From: UBA1014 sp964344035
GTDB taxonomy: Bacteria > SAR324 > NAC60-12
Assembly (NCBI GenBank): GCA_964344035.1
Contig: CAYFLK010000002.1
Location: 1 to 64,000 of the forward strand
Direction: 5' to 3'
DNA: 64,000 nt
Shown here: positions 1 through 10,151 of the stretch, piece by piece
How positions within the stretch are numbered: position 1 is the stretch's first letter
Layout: each line of letters opens with the position of its first letter
Position numbers and translations under genes: made by a program
Notes under the pieces: generated by a model
Database searches by the model: none
Seen by the model: only the letters and a program-made list of their open reading frames with translations
What the model was told of the DNA's origin: nothing

Positions 1-3000
1 TGCCCGGAAACCGTGACCGTGATCGCAGAACTGCTGCCGGCGGTGAAGGTCAGAGTTATGTTATCAACTGCGGTTCCACCTCCCTGTGGCACGAGCAGGG
101 CCTCTGTTGAATCACTGGTGTAGACCGGGATGGTGACATCATAAATCGGGATGGTGTTGAGGGTCACGCTGAAGGTGACGTTGTCCCCGGCTTCAGAAGT
201 TGTCGGCGCGCTCGGTGCGCTCACGCGCACACCGGCGTATTCATTGTCCACGTTGGTCAGCGTGACATCCGGAGGATTAAGTCCCAGGTAGTTTGCGTCT
301 CCGCTGCTGCTCAGGCTGATGTTGACTGCATACGGGATGTCCCCGTCACGGTCGGCATCATCCTGCCCGACCACTGTGACAGTCTGCTCGGTCGACCAGT
401 CCGATGACTGGAAGGTCAGCGTCTTCGCGGCGGCGCTGCCGTCTATCTGACCTTCTGTCGTATCGCTGCTGGAGAGGCTCAAGACCACCGTCGCGGACCC
501 CGCCGGGGCGCTGCTCAGACGCACCGTAAAGGTGGCGTTGTCCCCGAATTCCGAGGTCGTCCCGCTGGGCGCGCCCACCAGGAAGCCCGCCGTTTCGTCA
601 TCGATGTTGCTGACCGCGACGTCATCGGGATCAAGCCCGCTGTAGCGGCTGTCGCTGGAGACCGCCGAGGAGAGCCGCACCAGGAATCCCTGGCTGCCGT
701 CGGTCTCATTGTCGTCCTGTCCCTTCACCCTGACCTGGTGGAGACTGCTCCAGTCGGAAGCGGTGAAGACGACGCTCAGGTTGTCGGTGGTGGAGGTGTC
801 CGAATCATCCTCGAGGATGCGTCCTTCGCTCGTATCCGAACTGTTCGCGTAGATCGTGACGTTGTCGCTCGGCTGCAGGTTGAGGCGGACGGTGAACAGC
901 GCGATCCCTCCGGTTTCGGTGGCATCCCCGCTGACCGCGCCGATGGCGAATCCCGGGGAGTCGTCATCAATGTTCGTACCCGGCACGTCCGGCGGGTTGA
1001 GCGCTTCGTAGGCGGAGTCCGTGGAGCTTGCGTTGTCCACGCTCAAATCGATGCTGAAGGCCTGGTTGCCGTCGGATACGTTGTCATCCACCCCGGTGAC
1101 CGTGAACTGTTTCTCCCCGCTCCAGTTGCTGCTGGTGAACTCCCATGAAGCCGGAGACACGGACGCCTCGCTGGTGTTGTCGCTGACCGCCGCCACCGTC
1201 ACCGTGGTGTTCGGCTCACTCGTCAGCCGCACAGAGAAGACCGCGCTGGTTCCCGCCTCGGAAGTGTCGCCGCTGAGGGCGCTGACGGTGAACCCGGCGG
1301 TCTCGTCATCGATGTTGCTCAGCAGCACCGTCTGGTTGTCCAGCGCGTTGTAGGCCCCATCCCCGCTGCTTGAAGGATCGAGCGTGACGCTGTAGGCCTG
1401 GTTGCCGTCTACCAGTGAATCGTCATAGCCGTAAACAGTCACCGTCTGTGCCGAGTTCCAGTTGGCCGTGCTGAAGCTCAGCGAACTTCCGGTCGAAGAG
1501 GAACCGCCGCTGAACGAGGCTTCCGTGCTATCTGAAATCGTCATCTCCACCGTGACGCTGTCTACCGGCACGCTGTCGAGGACCACTGTGAAGATGGCGT
1601 TCCCTCCGGTTTCGGTGGTGCTCCCGCTCGGCTCGCTGACGGTGAATCCCGGAAGCTCGTTGTCGCGGTTGACCACCAGCACATTCGGCGGGTCCAGGTT
1701 CAGGTAGTTCGTGTCCGCCGTGCCGCTGTCGGCGGTAAGCACGATCTGGTAGGCGGTGTCGTTGTCGTCGGCGCTGTCGTCCACGCCGGTGACGGTGACA
1801 ATCTGCTCGGCGCTCCAGTTGCTGGAGGTGAAGGTCAGGTTGTCCGTGCCCACCGTGCCCTCGGAAGTGTTGTCGCTGGAGACTCCGATGGTGACGTCCG
1901 CCACCGGGGCCGCGGTCAGCCGCACGCTGAAGAACGCCCTTGCTCCGGATTCGCTCGTCATCCCGCTGATGTCGCTCACGCGGTAGCCCGCGGCCTCGTT
2001 GTCATAGTTCTTCAGCGACAGCATCACCGAAACGTTGTCGTTGTAGTTCTGGTCCGCCGAGTTGTCGTCCGCGGCGATCTTCACCTGGTAGGATATGTTG
2101 CCGTCGGTCAGGTTGTCGTCGACCCCGACGATCGTCACCGTCTGCCAGCCGTTCCAGTTGGTCGTCCCAAACGTCAGGTTGTCGCTGGTCTCCACCGTGC
2201 CTTCGCTCGTATCCTGACTGGTGATCAGCACATAGACACTGCCGGTCGGCTCGTCCCCGAGCCTCACGCTGAAGCTTGCTTTCTCTCCGTCCTCGCCGGT
2301 TTCACCACTGTTCGTGTTGACCACGATCGCAGCGGATATGTCTTCGATGTTCGTCAGCGGCACGTCGAGCGGGTCAATGCCGCTGTAGTTCGCGTCGCTC
2401 GAAACCAGGCTGCCGAGCTGCACGGTGTAGGACTGGTCTCCGTCTAAGGTGTAGTCGTTCTGCCCCTGGACCATCACCGTCTTGTCCTCGTGCCAGTCCG
2501 TGGTTGAAATGCTCAGGTTGTCCGTACTCCGGTAGTTCGACCCGCCGTCGACCGAGATCAGGCCTTCGGTGGCGTCACTCGAAGTCACAGGCAGCGTCAC
2601 GCTGCTCACCGGCTCGCTGCCGAGCTTGACGGTGAACCGGGCCACCGTCCCGGATTCGGCCGTGTTGCCGCTGATGGAACTGATGCTCACCCCCGGAGTG
2701 TCGTCGTCGCGGTTCGAGAGGCTCACGTCCGCAGGGGCTTGCCCGGCATAGTTCGAACCCGCCGCGGTTGCGGCGGTGAAGCGGATCGCGAAGCTCTGGT
2801 CCCCGTCGCTGACATTGTCATCGACGCCTTTGACCAGCACCGTCTGCGCGGTAGACCAGGTGGAGTTGTCCCAACTCAGCGTCCTCGTCGTCACCGTTGT
2901 GCTGTTGTCCTCATCCAGCAGCACCCCTTCGGTGATGTCCAGGCTGGAGAGGTTCAAAGTCACGTTATCAGAGGTCTCCAGCGGCAGATCGAGCGCCACG

Positions 3001-6000
3001 GTGAAGGTCGCGATCCCCCCGTCTTCGGTAGTGCTTCCGCTGGCCGCGCTGACGGTGAAGCCGTAGTTTTCATCATCGGTGTTGATCACCCGCACATCCG
3101 GAGGATCGAGCAGCTGATAGCGCGGATCTCCGCTGTAGGTCGGTTCAAGATTAATCAGGTAAGTCTGGTCTCCGTCGCTGAGATAGTCGTTCAGCCCGGT
3201 CACCGTGAAGGTCTTCGCCGTGTTCCAGTTCGAGTCGGTGAACCTGTAGAACTCCGGAGTGACCTCGCCTTCGCTCGAATCATTGCTGAACAGCGTCAGC
3301 GTCACGTTATCAGTCGGCCTGCTGGTCAGGTACACAGTGAAGGTCGCGCTCGTCCCGTCCTCACCCGTGTTGCCGCTGATCGTGCTGACCACGAACCCCG
3401 CGGTTTCATCATCAAGGTTGGTCAGCCTCACCGCCGGCGGCTTCAGGTTGCGGTAGCGGTTGTCGCCGGTTGAAGCGTCTGCCAGCAGACCGACGGTGTA
3501 TTCCTGGTGCCCGTCGGTCGTGTTGTCGTCCGCGCCGGTGACCGTCACCGTCTGCGCAGTGTGCCAGTCCGAGGCCCCGAAGGTGAACTGCTTGACGGAC
3601 GGGACGGTCACATCGCCCTCGCCGGTATCGTTGCTGGAGAGGGTGATGGTGACGTTGTCCGTCGGCTCGCTGTTGAGGCGCACGCTGAATGAGGCCGTAT
3701 CCCCGGTTTCGGAACTGGACTCATCGGTCACGCTCACCGTGAAACCAGCGGTTTCATCATCGATGTTCACCACCGCCACGTCATCCGGGTCCAGGTAGCG
3801 GTACTTGGTGTCAGCGGTCGTGTTGTCCGCACCGAGGTAGATCGCGTAACTCTGGTTCCCGTCCGTGACATTGTCATCTAATCCGTCTACTCTCACCGTC
3901 ACCGCAGAGTTCCAGCTCGCGTTGTCGAAGGTGATGCTTGCGCGGTTGGCCGTGCCTTCGGTCTCATCGCTGCTGCCGACAGTGATCGTCACGTTGTCCG
4001 TCGGCCGGCTGCGCAGGCTGACGGTGAAGGTCGCGTTGTCCCCCTGCTCCGAGGTGCTGTTGCTGACCGCGCTGATGTAGAAACCGGCGATGTCGTCATC
4101 CAGGTTGACCAGTTCCACGTCCGCGGGGTCACGTCTGTTGTAGCGCAGGTCCGTGGTGGCCGTATCCGCGGTCAGTTCGATACTGTAGGACTGGTCCCCG
4201 TCTGAGAGATTGTCGTCGACGCCGGTGATTACGATCGACTTGTAGGAGTTCCAGTCCTCCGTCGTGAATGCGACACTGCTCGTCCCGCCTGTACTGATGC
4301 TCGTGATTGTGCCTTCGCTCTCATCGCTGCTTGAAACCCCGATGGTGAGGTTGTCCGTCGGCTCGCTGTTGAGCTTGATCTTGATTGTCGCGAGCGCCCC
4401 GGCTTCCGAGGTGTAACTGTTGATCTCAATGGTGAAACCCGCGCTTTCATCATCTACGTTCGCCACCATCACGTCCCGCGGGTCCAATCCGCGGTAAGTC
4501 ATATCACTGGTCGCGTTGTCCGCGCCCAGCACAATCCGGTAGCCCTGGTCGCCGTCGCTGATGTTGTCGTCCACTCCACTCACTGTCACCAGCTGCTCCG
4601 CGTTCCAGTTCGAAGTCGTGAACGTCAGGCTGCTTGGATTGACCGTGCCCTCACCTGTGTCACTGCTTGACAGAGGAATCGTCACACTCGCCGAAGGCCG
4701 GCTCATCAGACGCACTCCGAACATCGCTGTCCCTCCAACTTCACTCGTTGTCCCGCTGAGAGCAGAGATATAAAATCCGCTCCTTGAATCAAGGTTTTTC
4801 AAGGAGACATCCGGTGGATCAAGTCCGCGGTACTGATTGTCTGAAGAAGTGTTGTCAGAGAGAATTCTGATAATATAAAGCTGATCTCCATCAGAAGTAT
4901 TATCGGCGATTCCGGTAAGCGTGACCGTTTGCGCGGCATTCCAGTTTTCCGGGGTAAAAGTCAGCGCTTCCGTGGAGACAGTTCCTTCCCCTGTATCGGA
5001 GGAAGAAAGGTAGACGGTAACATTATCGCCTGGTTCACTGCGGAGACTGACTGAGAAATCGGCCGTCGCCCCGTTTTCATCTGTATCGCCACTAACAAAG
5101 CTGATGTTGAATCCCGCTGTTTCATCATCCATGTTCTGCAATGGCAAGTCTTCCGGGTCAATGCCGTTGTATTCCGAATCACTGCTCACCGCGGGCCCCA
5201 GGTAAATGAAATAACCCTGGTCCCCGTCGGAGAGGTTGTCGTCCTCTCCGCGGATCAACACCAGCTGGTTTGAATTCCAGTTATCGGCGGTGAAGCTCAA
5301 GTTGTCTGAGCCGGTGTTGCCGGCAATGCTGTAGATCTTGCCTTCAGTGCTGTCGCTGCTGCTGACGGGAAGGGAAACGTTATCATTCGGACGGCTGGCT
5401 AAACGCACCTGAAAAGCGGAAAAACCGCCTTTTTCAGAAGTCGGACCACTGACAGGACTGACGACAAAGGACGCGGATTCATCATCAATGTTGGTGACAA
5501 AAACATCCGGCGGATCGAGGTTCAGATAGGCTGTATCCGTTGTGTTGTTGTCCGCATCGAGCAGAATCGCCACTACCTGGTGACCGTCCGTGAGGTTGTC
5601 GTCAATTCCGGTGAGATGCACATATTGATAAGTATTCCAGTTGTCTGCTGTAAAACTAAGGGTTGCCGGCGTGGCCTGTACTTCCGAAGTGTTATCGCTG
5701 CTGATTCCAATACTGATATTGTCGGTTGGCTCGCTGTTGAGGCGCAGAGCAAAAACGGCCTGTACCCCGGATTCGCTGGTGCTGCCGCTCACCGGACTAA
5801 TCGTGTACCCCGCGGTTTCATCATCGATATTTATGAGGTAGACGTCAGGCGGATCGAGGTTGTTGTAATTGGAATCGCCGGAAGAAGCGTTATCGATCCG
5901 CACCCGGTAGGGCTGGTTTCCATCAGCTACCGCATCGTCCTGGCCCGTGACGGTGACGAGTTGCACCGCCTCCCAGTTGGATGAAGTAAAAGTCAGCGCG

Positions 6001-9000
6001 GAGGGCGATACAGTTCCTTCGCTGATGTTGTCGCTGGAGAGGCTGACAGTTACGTTGTCCTCGGGACGGGTGTTGAGACGCAGAGTGAAGAAAGCCACAC
6101 CGCCTTCTTCTGTGGTGTCACCGCTTACCGCACCCAGCTTGTATCCCGCTCCCTCATTGTCACGGTTGGTGATGACGACATCCATGGGATCCTTCCCGCT
6201 GTAGGCCGCATTGCTGCTGCTGGCCGAACCTAGGATCACCGTGAAGGTCTGGTATCCGTCAATCACTTCGTCGTCAACCCCGGATACAGTGACAGTCCGG
6301 GCAGTGCTGAAATTGTCCGTGGAAAAAATAAGCTGATCGGGACTGACCGTACCCTCGGCAATGTTGCTGCTGAAAAGTGGGATGGTGACATTTGCAGTAG
6401 GCCGGGATTGCAGGCTGACCGTGAAGGTGGCGTTGTCTCCGCCTTCCGAAGTGCTGCCGCTGACTGAACCGATGATGAAACCCGCAACGTCATTATCCTG
6501 GTTCTCCGCGGTGAGGTCCGGGGGGTCCAGGTTTTTGTAGTTTGAATCGGATGTGCCGGAATCTCCATCGATCCGGATAGTGAACTGCTGGGTTCCGTCG
6601 GTCAGGTTGTCATCTTCTCCCTTGACATAAACAGTGGTAAGGTCATTCCAGTTGCTTGCGGAAAATGTGAGTGCCGCTGTATCGTTCCAGCTTCCATTTG
6701 AAAAGATATTCCCTTCCGTTGAATCACTGATACTCAGCGACAGGGTGATGTTATCGCTCGGTTCGCTGTTCAGTTTGAGAGTGAAACTGGCATTGTCTCC
6801 GTCTTCAGTCATGATCCCGCTGAGAGACCCGACGAGCACATTCGGAACCTCATCATCGAGATTGGAGACAAATAGATCCCCGGGATCAAGGTCCCTGTAA
6901 GCAACATCGGCAGTGCTGTTGTCAGCGTAAAGCTGAACGACGTAGATTTGATTCCCGTCGGTAAGGTTGTCATCCACACCCGTCAACGTCACCGTCTGGA
7001 ACAGATTCCAGGTGTTGTTGTCAAAACTCAAGTTGTCCGGGGATACCACACCTTCCCCGGAATCGCTGCTGCTGATTCCCAGCGTGATGCTATGTGTGGG
7101 CTGGCTGGTCAAACGCAGGGCAAACATCGCCTGGCCTCCGGTCTCGGAAGTGCCGCCGCTGACAGGACTGATCGAGTAACCAGCTTCATCGTTGTCAAGA
7201 TTGATGACATAGACGTCAGGTGGGTCCAGTCCATGATAACCGGAGTCAGTTGAACTAGCGTTGTCAAGCACTACCAGGTATGACTGATCCCCGTCAGCAT
7301 TCAGATCATCCTTGCCGGAAATAGTTACAACCTGGTCGACCGACCAGGTTGAGGAGGTAAAACTAAGGTTATCCGGGTTGACAGTGCCTTCGTCAGTATC
7401 TGAACTTGAAACTGCAATTGTGACGTCGCCGGTTGGTTTGCTGTTCAGATGAATGGTGAAAAAAGCGACTCCGCCTGTTTCGGAAGTGGGGCCGCTGATG
7501 CTGCCGACAGTAAACCCGACTCCCTCGTTATCAACATTGGTGACAAGCACATCCTGCGGTTTTACCCCGTTGTAGAGCAGATTATTGCTTAAGGCTGCAG
7601 CCAGGATAACGCTGAAGGTCTGATACCCGTCGATGAGGTCGTCATCAACTCCGGTGACAGTCACTGTCTGCGCGGTGTTCCAATCGGAGTTACTGAAGCT
7701 GAGGTTGTCCGGAGAGACAGTGCCTTCGGACGGGTTTGAACTGGAAAGGGTGATGCCGACGTTTGTCCCTGGAGGAGGCTGTGCGCGCAGCTTGACGGTG
7801 AAAGTGGCGTTGTCGCCGCTTTCGTAGGTATTGCCGCTGATGGCGCTTATCTCAAATCCAGCAATCTCATCATCGAGATTGGAAATCTGCACGTATTCAG
7901 AAGGAAGGCCGCGGTAATTTGAATCGGCGCTTGAAGCATCGGGACTGATCCGGATCTCAAATTCCTGGCTGCCGTCGGTTATGTTATCGTCCACCCCGGT
8001 CACTGTAACAGTCTGCAAGGTCTGCCAACTTGCATTGTCAAACGTCAGGTTGTCCGGACTGACTGTTCCTTCTCCGGTATTGCTGCTCATAAGGTTGAAG
8101 ATCACTGTTCCCAGAGGTTCGCTGCTGAGCCGGATTTCGAACGTCGCGTTGTCCCCTGACTCGGTGGTGTTGCTGCTCAGGCTCCCAACCGTCACCCCAG
8201 CTGCTTGAGCATCATCATCCTCGTTGACAAAAATAACGTCGATGGGGTCAAGGTCTCTGTAATTCAGATCACCGGTGTTCTGGTCTGCTGACAGGATGAC
8301 GACATAAGAAATGTTGCCGTCAGTACTGTTGTCCTGGACCCCGCTCAAGGTAATGGTCTGGTAATTGTCCCAGTTGCTTGCACTGAAGACGACCTGGTTC
8401 AGGACCTCGGCGCTGTTGTTGATGTATTCGATTTTTCCTTCGCCCGCGTCTCCCACTTCCAGCCCAATTGTCACATTGTCGGTTGGAGGACTGTTTAGCT
8501 TGATGGCAAACATTGCCATCCCTCCGCCTTCAGTGGTTGGGCCACTGGTCTCGGTGATGGTGAAACCAGCGGTGTACAAATCTGTATCTTTGTTTGTCAG
8601 CAGTACGTCAGATGGATTCAATCCGAGATAACTACTGTCAGTGGTTGAGTTGTCTGCTGAGAGGATGATGCGATAACCCTGGTCCCCGTCAGATTCATTG
8701 TCGAGTTGTCCGATTACTTTGATCAGCTGTTCCACGTTCCAGTTGGACTCGGTGAAAGTCAGGCTCAGATTGTCTGTTTCGCTGTTGTTCGCTTTCAGCA
8801 GTTTGCCCTCGCTGGAATCCTCGGTGGCAACCCCGATTGTGACATTGTCAACGGGTTGCAATGTCAGCCTGACGGTAAAGACCGCCGTTCCTCTTGCCTC
8901 GGAAGTTGATCCACTGACAACGCTGATCTCGAAGCCCCCGGGTTCGTTATCAAGGTTGACCACACTCACGGATTCCGACGTGCGGTTTTGGTAATTGCTG

Positions 9001-9767
9001 TCTTGAGAAGATGCAGGTGAAAAATTGAGGAAATAGCTTTGGTTGCGGTCCGGTATGAAGTCATCAACCCCGGTGAGGGTTACCGTGTCCCCGGTCTGCC
9101 AGTTCGATGCATCCAAAACCAGGCTGGTTTTATTCAGGAATCCTTCATCAGTATTGCTGCTGGAGATTGGGATATCTACCGACGAGGTGGGTTCGCTGGT
9201 GAGTTTCACCGTCACTGTTCCGGCACCACCCGATTCAGTGGTATTGTCGCTCAGGGGGCCAACAGTGATCCCCGCGCTGTCATTGTCCAGGTTGGTCAGG
9301 TTGAACAAGTCTGACCGCAGGTTGTTGTATTTATCGTGATTGCTGACGGTTGGCCCCAGATGTATGGAGAATGACCGGTCTCCGTCGTCGATGTAATCAT
9401 CCACCCCGAAAACCGTGATAGTTTGAGCTGTGTCCCAATCCTTCCTGGAAAAAATAATGCTGGACGGGGAAATTCTGCCTTCAGTGGCATCAGTGCTGGA
9501 GATGGGTACCGTCACGGAAGCGGAGGGCTGTTCATCCAACTGGATAAGAAAAGTCGTGTTGTCCCCGCTTTCCGATACTGTTGCCGAGAGACCGGACTGG
9601 GCAACCAGTTTTCCCGGTGTTGGTTCGGTAAACGGACTTTTGAAAAATACCTCGTCTGAATCAAGGTTGCAGGATGCTGTCCCAAAAAACAGCAGCGACC
9701 ACAACCAATGAAAAATAGTGACGCGCGGGATAATTTTTTGTGCAGATCGGTACAGCCTGGTTGCCAT
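1..9767 (-). CDS. Giant tandem-repeat (Calx-beta-like) surface lipoprotein, 3' end beyond window
   Basis: One reading frame stays open from an ATG at 9767 to the window edge, giving at least 3255 residues; I read both ends and an internal stretch near 1 kb in this frame and met no stop. The N-terminus has a basic segment, a hydrophobic run and a lipobox-like TASC followed by NLDSD, so a lipoprotein is likely. After about 60 residues the protein consists of roughly 27 tandem units of about 113 residues. Each contains a T[VI]TGVDD-type strand, a DGDQ/DGNQ-like acidic turn, a YxIxL-like strand, an NLDD linker and an EGxxSPSSLTF-like segment. This resembles Calx-beta and related calcium-binding beta-sandwich repeats of adhesins. 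The product is probably exported and calcium-stiffened; an adhesive role is inferred. No secretion partner gene is visible beside it. GC is clearly higher in the C-terminal half (about 1-4750) than in the N-terminal half. Confidence 0.85.
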   Translation of the reverse strand, partial: MATRLYRSAQKIIPRVTIFHWLWSLLFFGTASCNLDSDEVFFKSPFTEPTPGKLVAQSGLSATVSESGDNTTFLIQLDEQPSASVTVPISSTDATEGRISPSSIIFSRKDWDTAQTITVFGVDDYIDDGDRSFSIHLGPTVSNHDKYNNLRSDLFNLTNLDNDSAGITVGPLSDNTTESGGAGTVTVKLTSEPTSSVDIPISSSNTDEGFLNKTSLVLDASNWQTGDTVTLTGVDDFIPDRNQSYFLNFSPASSQDSNYQNRTSESVSVVNLDNEPGGFEISVVSGSTSEARGTAVFTVRLTLQPVDNVTIGVATEDSSEGKLLKANNSETDNLSLTFTESNWNVEQLIKVIGQLDNESDGDQGYRIILSADNSTTDSSYLGLNPSDVLLTNKDTDLYTAGFTITETSGPTTEGGGMAMFAIKLNSPPTDNVTIGLEVGDAGEGKIEYINNSAEVLNQVVFSASNWDNYQTITLSGVQDNSTDGNISYVVILSADQNTGDLNYRDLDPIDVIFVNEDDDAQAAGVTVGSLSSNTTESGDNATFEIRLSSEPLGTVIFNLMSSNTGEGTVSPDNLTFDNASWQTLQTVTVTGVDDNITDGSQEFEIRISPDASSADSNYRGLPSEYVQISNLDDEIAGFEISAISGNTYESGDNATFTVKLRAQPPPGTNVGITLSSSNPSEGTVSPDNLSFSNSDWNTAQTVTVTGVDDDLIDGYQTFSVILAAALSNNLLYNGVKPQDVLVTNVDNEGVGFTVGSISGPTSETGGVAFFTIHLNSKPTGDVTIAVSSSDTDEGTVNPDNLSFTSSTWSVDQVVTISGKDDLNADGDQSYLVVLDNASSTDSGYHGLDPPDVYVINLDNDEAGYSISPVSGGTSETGGQAMFALRLTSQPTHSITLGISSSDSGEGVVSPDNLSFDNNTWNLFQTVTLTGVDDNLTDGNQIYVVQLYADNSTADVAYRDLDPGDLFVSNLDDEVPNVLVGSLSGIMTEDGDNASFTLKLNSEPSDNITLSLSISDSTEGNIFSNGSWNDTAALTFSASNWNDLTTVYVKGEDDNLTDGTQQFTIRIDGDSGTSDSNYKNLDPPDLTAENQDNDVAGFIIGSVSGSTSEGGDNATFTVSLQSRPTANVTIPLFSSNIAEGTVSPDQLIFSTDNFSTARTVTVSGVDDEVIDGYQTFTVILGSASSSNAAYSGKDPMDVVITNRDNEGAGYKLGAVSGDTTEEGGVAFFTLRLNTRPEDNVTVSLSSDNISEGTVSPSALTFTSSNWEAVQLVTVTGQDDAVADGNQPYRVRIDNASSGDSNYNNLDPPDVYLINIDDETAGYTISPVSGSTSESGVQAVFALRLNSEPTDNISIGISSDNTSEVQATPATLSFTADNWNTYQYVHLTGIDDNLTDGHQVVAILLDADNNTTDTAYLNLDPPDVFVTNIDDESASFVVSPVSGPTSEKGGFSAFQVRLASRPNDNVSLPVSSSDSTEGKIYSIAGNTGSDNLSFTADNWNSNQLVLIRGEDDNLSDGDQGYFIYLGPAVSSDSEYNGIDPEDLPLQNMDDETAGFNISFVSGDTDENGATADFSVSLRSEPGDNVTVYLSSSDTGEGTVSTEALTFTPENWNAAQTVTLTGIADNTSDGDQLYIIRILSDNTSSDNQYRGLDPPDVSLKNLDSRSGFYISALSGTTSEVGGTAMFGVRLMSRPSASVTIPLSSSDTGEGTVNPSSLTFTTSNWNAEQLVTVSGVDDNISDGDQGYRIVLGADNATSDMTYRGLDPRDVMVANVDDESAGFTIEINSYTSEAGALATIKIKLNSEPTDNLTIGVSSSDESEGTITSISTGGTSSVAFTTEDWNSYKSIVITGVDDNLSDGDQSYSIELTADTATTDLRYNRRDPADVELVNLDDDIAGFYISAVSNSTSEQGDNATFTVSLRSRPTDNVTITVGSSDETEGTANRASITFDNASWNSAVTVRVDGLDDNVTDGNQSYAIYLGADNTTADTKYRYLDPDDVAVVNIDDETAGFTVSVTDESSSETGDTASFSVRLNSEPTDNVTITLSSNDTGEGDVTVPSVKQFTFGASDWHTAQTVTVTGADDNTTDGHQEYTVGLLADASTGDNRYRNLKPPAVRLTNLDDETAGFVVSTISGNTGEDGTSATFTVYLTSRPTDNVTLTLFSNDSSEGEVTPEFYRFTDSNWNTAKTFTVTGLNDYLSDGDQTYLINLEPTYSGDPRYQLLDPPDVRVINTDDENYGFTVSAASGSTTEDGGIATFTVALDLPLETSDNVTLNLSSLDITEGVLLDEDNSTTVTTRTLSWDNSTWSTAQTVLVKGVDDNVSDGDQSFAIRFTAATAAGSNYAGQAPADVSLSNRDDDTPGVSISSISGNTAESGTVARFTVKLGSEPVSSVTLPVTSSDATEGLISVDGGSNYRSTDNLSISTTDWHEDKTVMVQGQNDYTLDGDQSYTVQLGSLVSSDANYSGIDPLDVPLTNIEDISAAIVVNTNSGETGEDGEKASFSVRLGDEPTGSVYVLITSQDTSEGTVETSDNLTFGTTNWNGWQTVTIVGVDDNLTDGNISYQVKIAADDNSADQNYNDNVSVMLSLKNYDNEAAGYRVSDISGMTSESGARAFFSVRLTAAPVADVTIGVSSDNTSEGTVGTDNLTFTSSNWSAEQIVTVTGVDDSADDNDTAYQIVLTADSGTADTNYLNLDPPNVLVVNRDNELPGFTVSEPSGSTTETGGNAIFTVVLDSVPVDSVTVEMTISDSTEASFSGGSSSTGSSLSFSTANWNSAQTVTVYGYDDSLVDGNQAYSVTLDPSSSGDGAYNALDNQTVLLSNIDDETAGFTVSALSGDTSEAGTSAVFSVRLTSEPNTTVTVAAVSDNTSEASVSPASWEFTSSNWSGEKQFTVTGVDDNVSDGNQAFSIDLSVDNASSTDSAYEALNPPDVPGTNIDDDSPGFAIGAVSGDATETGGIALFTVRLNLQPSDNVTIYANSSDTSEGRILEDDSDTSTTDNLSVVFTASDWSSLHQVRVKGQDDNETDGSQGFLVRLSSAVSSDSRYSGLDPDDVAVSNIDDETAGFLVGAPSGTTSEFGDNATFTVRLSSAPAGSATVVLSLSSSDTTEGQIDGSAAAKTLTFQSSDWSTEQTVTVVGQDDADRDGDIPYAVNISLSSSGDANYLGLNPPDVTLTNVDNEYAGVRVSAPSAPTTSEAGDNVTFSVTLNTIPIYDVTIPVYTSDSTEALLVPQGGGTAVDNITLTFTAGSSSAITVTVSG
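340..9420 (-). repeat. About 27 tandem coding repeats, period about 340 bp
   Basis: The plus-strand signature (xxGTCGTCxA..CCGGTGACxGT, antisense of the TVTGVDD strand) recurs near 343, 703, 1069, 1399, 1762, 2100, 2439, 2800, 3160, 3510, 3860, 4195, 4548, 4888, 5220, 5580, 5920, 6257, 6595, 6957, 7288, 7628, 7968, 8310, 8681, 9037 and 9380. Spacing is 330-370 bp. Units are diverged rather than identical, so the array is old or under diversifying selection. Positions are approximate. Confidence 0.8.
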
Positions 9768-10151
9768 GGCAAGTACAGGAAAATGCAGGACGCAGCATTG
9801 GAGTTTCAAGCCTTGACAAGGACTCCGGTCACTGCTTTATGAACCCGTTTGGGCGGCTGGAAAGTGATGCACCACTCATGCCTAGGCAGGGCGGGGAAAA
9901 TCCGAATTGACCATCGAGGGAGTGGGGGGTAGGTTAATTTCAAAACCTCAAACGTAAAGAAAACTGCCTGTGTTTCCGGAGTTCATAGGCCAGGGATTTA
10001 GGTTTTTTTGTGGTTTGGGTTGTAGTTGTTCAGGTGGAACTTGGCCCTCCCTTCTAGCATCCCTCCAATGGAAGGGATGGTGAAATCATAAATCCTGGAT
10101 GTACTGGCCGGACAGTATAACAGGCTAAACAACCTGGGCAGAAACACTTCC
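9768..10151. other. Divergent intergenic region (384 bp)
   Basis: This stretch separates the giant minus-strand gene from the plus-strand membrane protein gene and should hold both promoters. The only clear structure is a short perfect inverted repeat, CATCCCT/AGGGATG, at 10058-10079 with an 8-nt loop. It is not followed by a T-run, so it is not an obvious terminator. I see no RNA gene or operator I can name. Confidence 0.5.

Noticed and set aside
340..9420. CRISPR array or tandem DNA satellite
   Set aside because: The period is about 340 bp, units are diverged and in frame with one open gene, and there are no short identical repeats with unique spacers.
738..9711. Many plus-strand frames of 60-240 codons across the first 9.7 kb
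   Set aside because: They are antisense to the giant repeat gene and repeat with its period. Their products are low-complexity Ser/Leu/Val or Arg/Val strings, as expected for shadows.
10058..10079. Terminator for the membrane-protein or giant gene
   Set aside because: The inverted repeat is short, lacks a T-run on either strand and lies upstream of both genes' starts.
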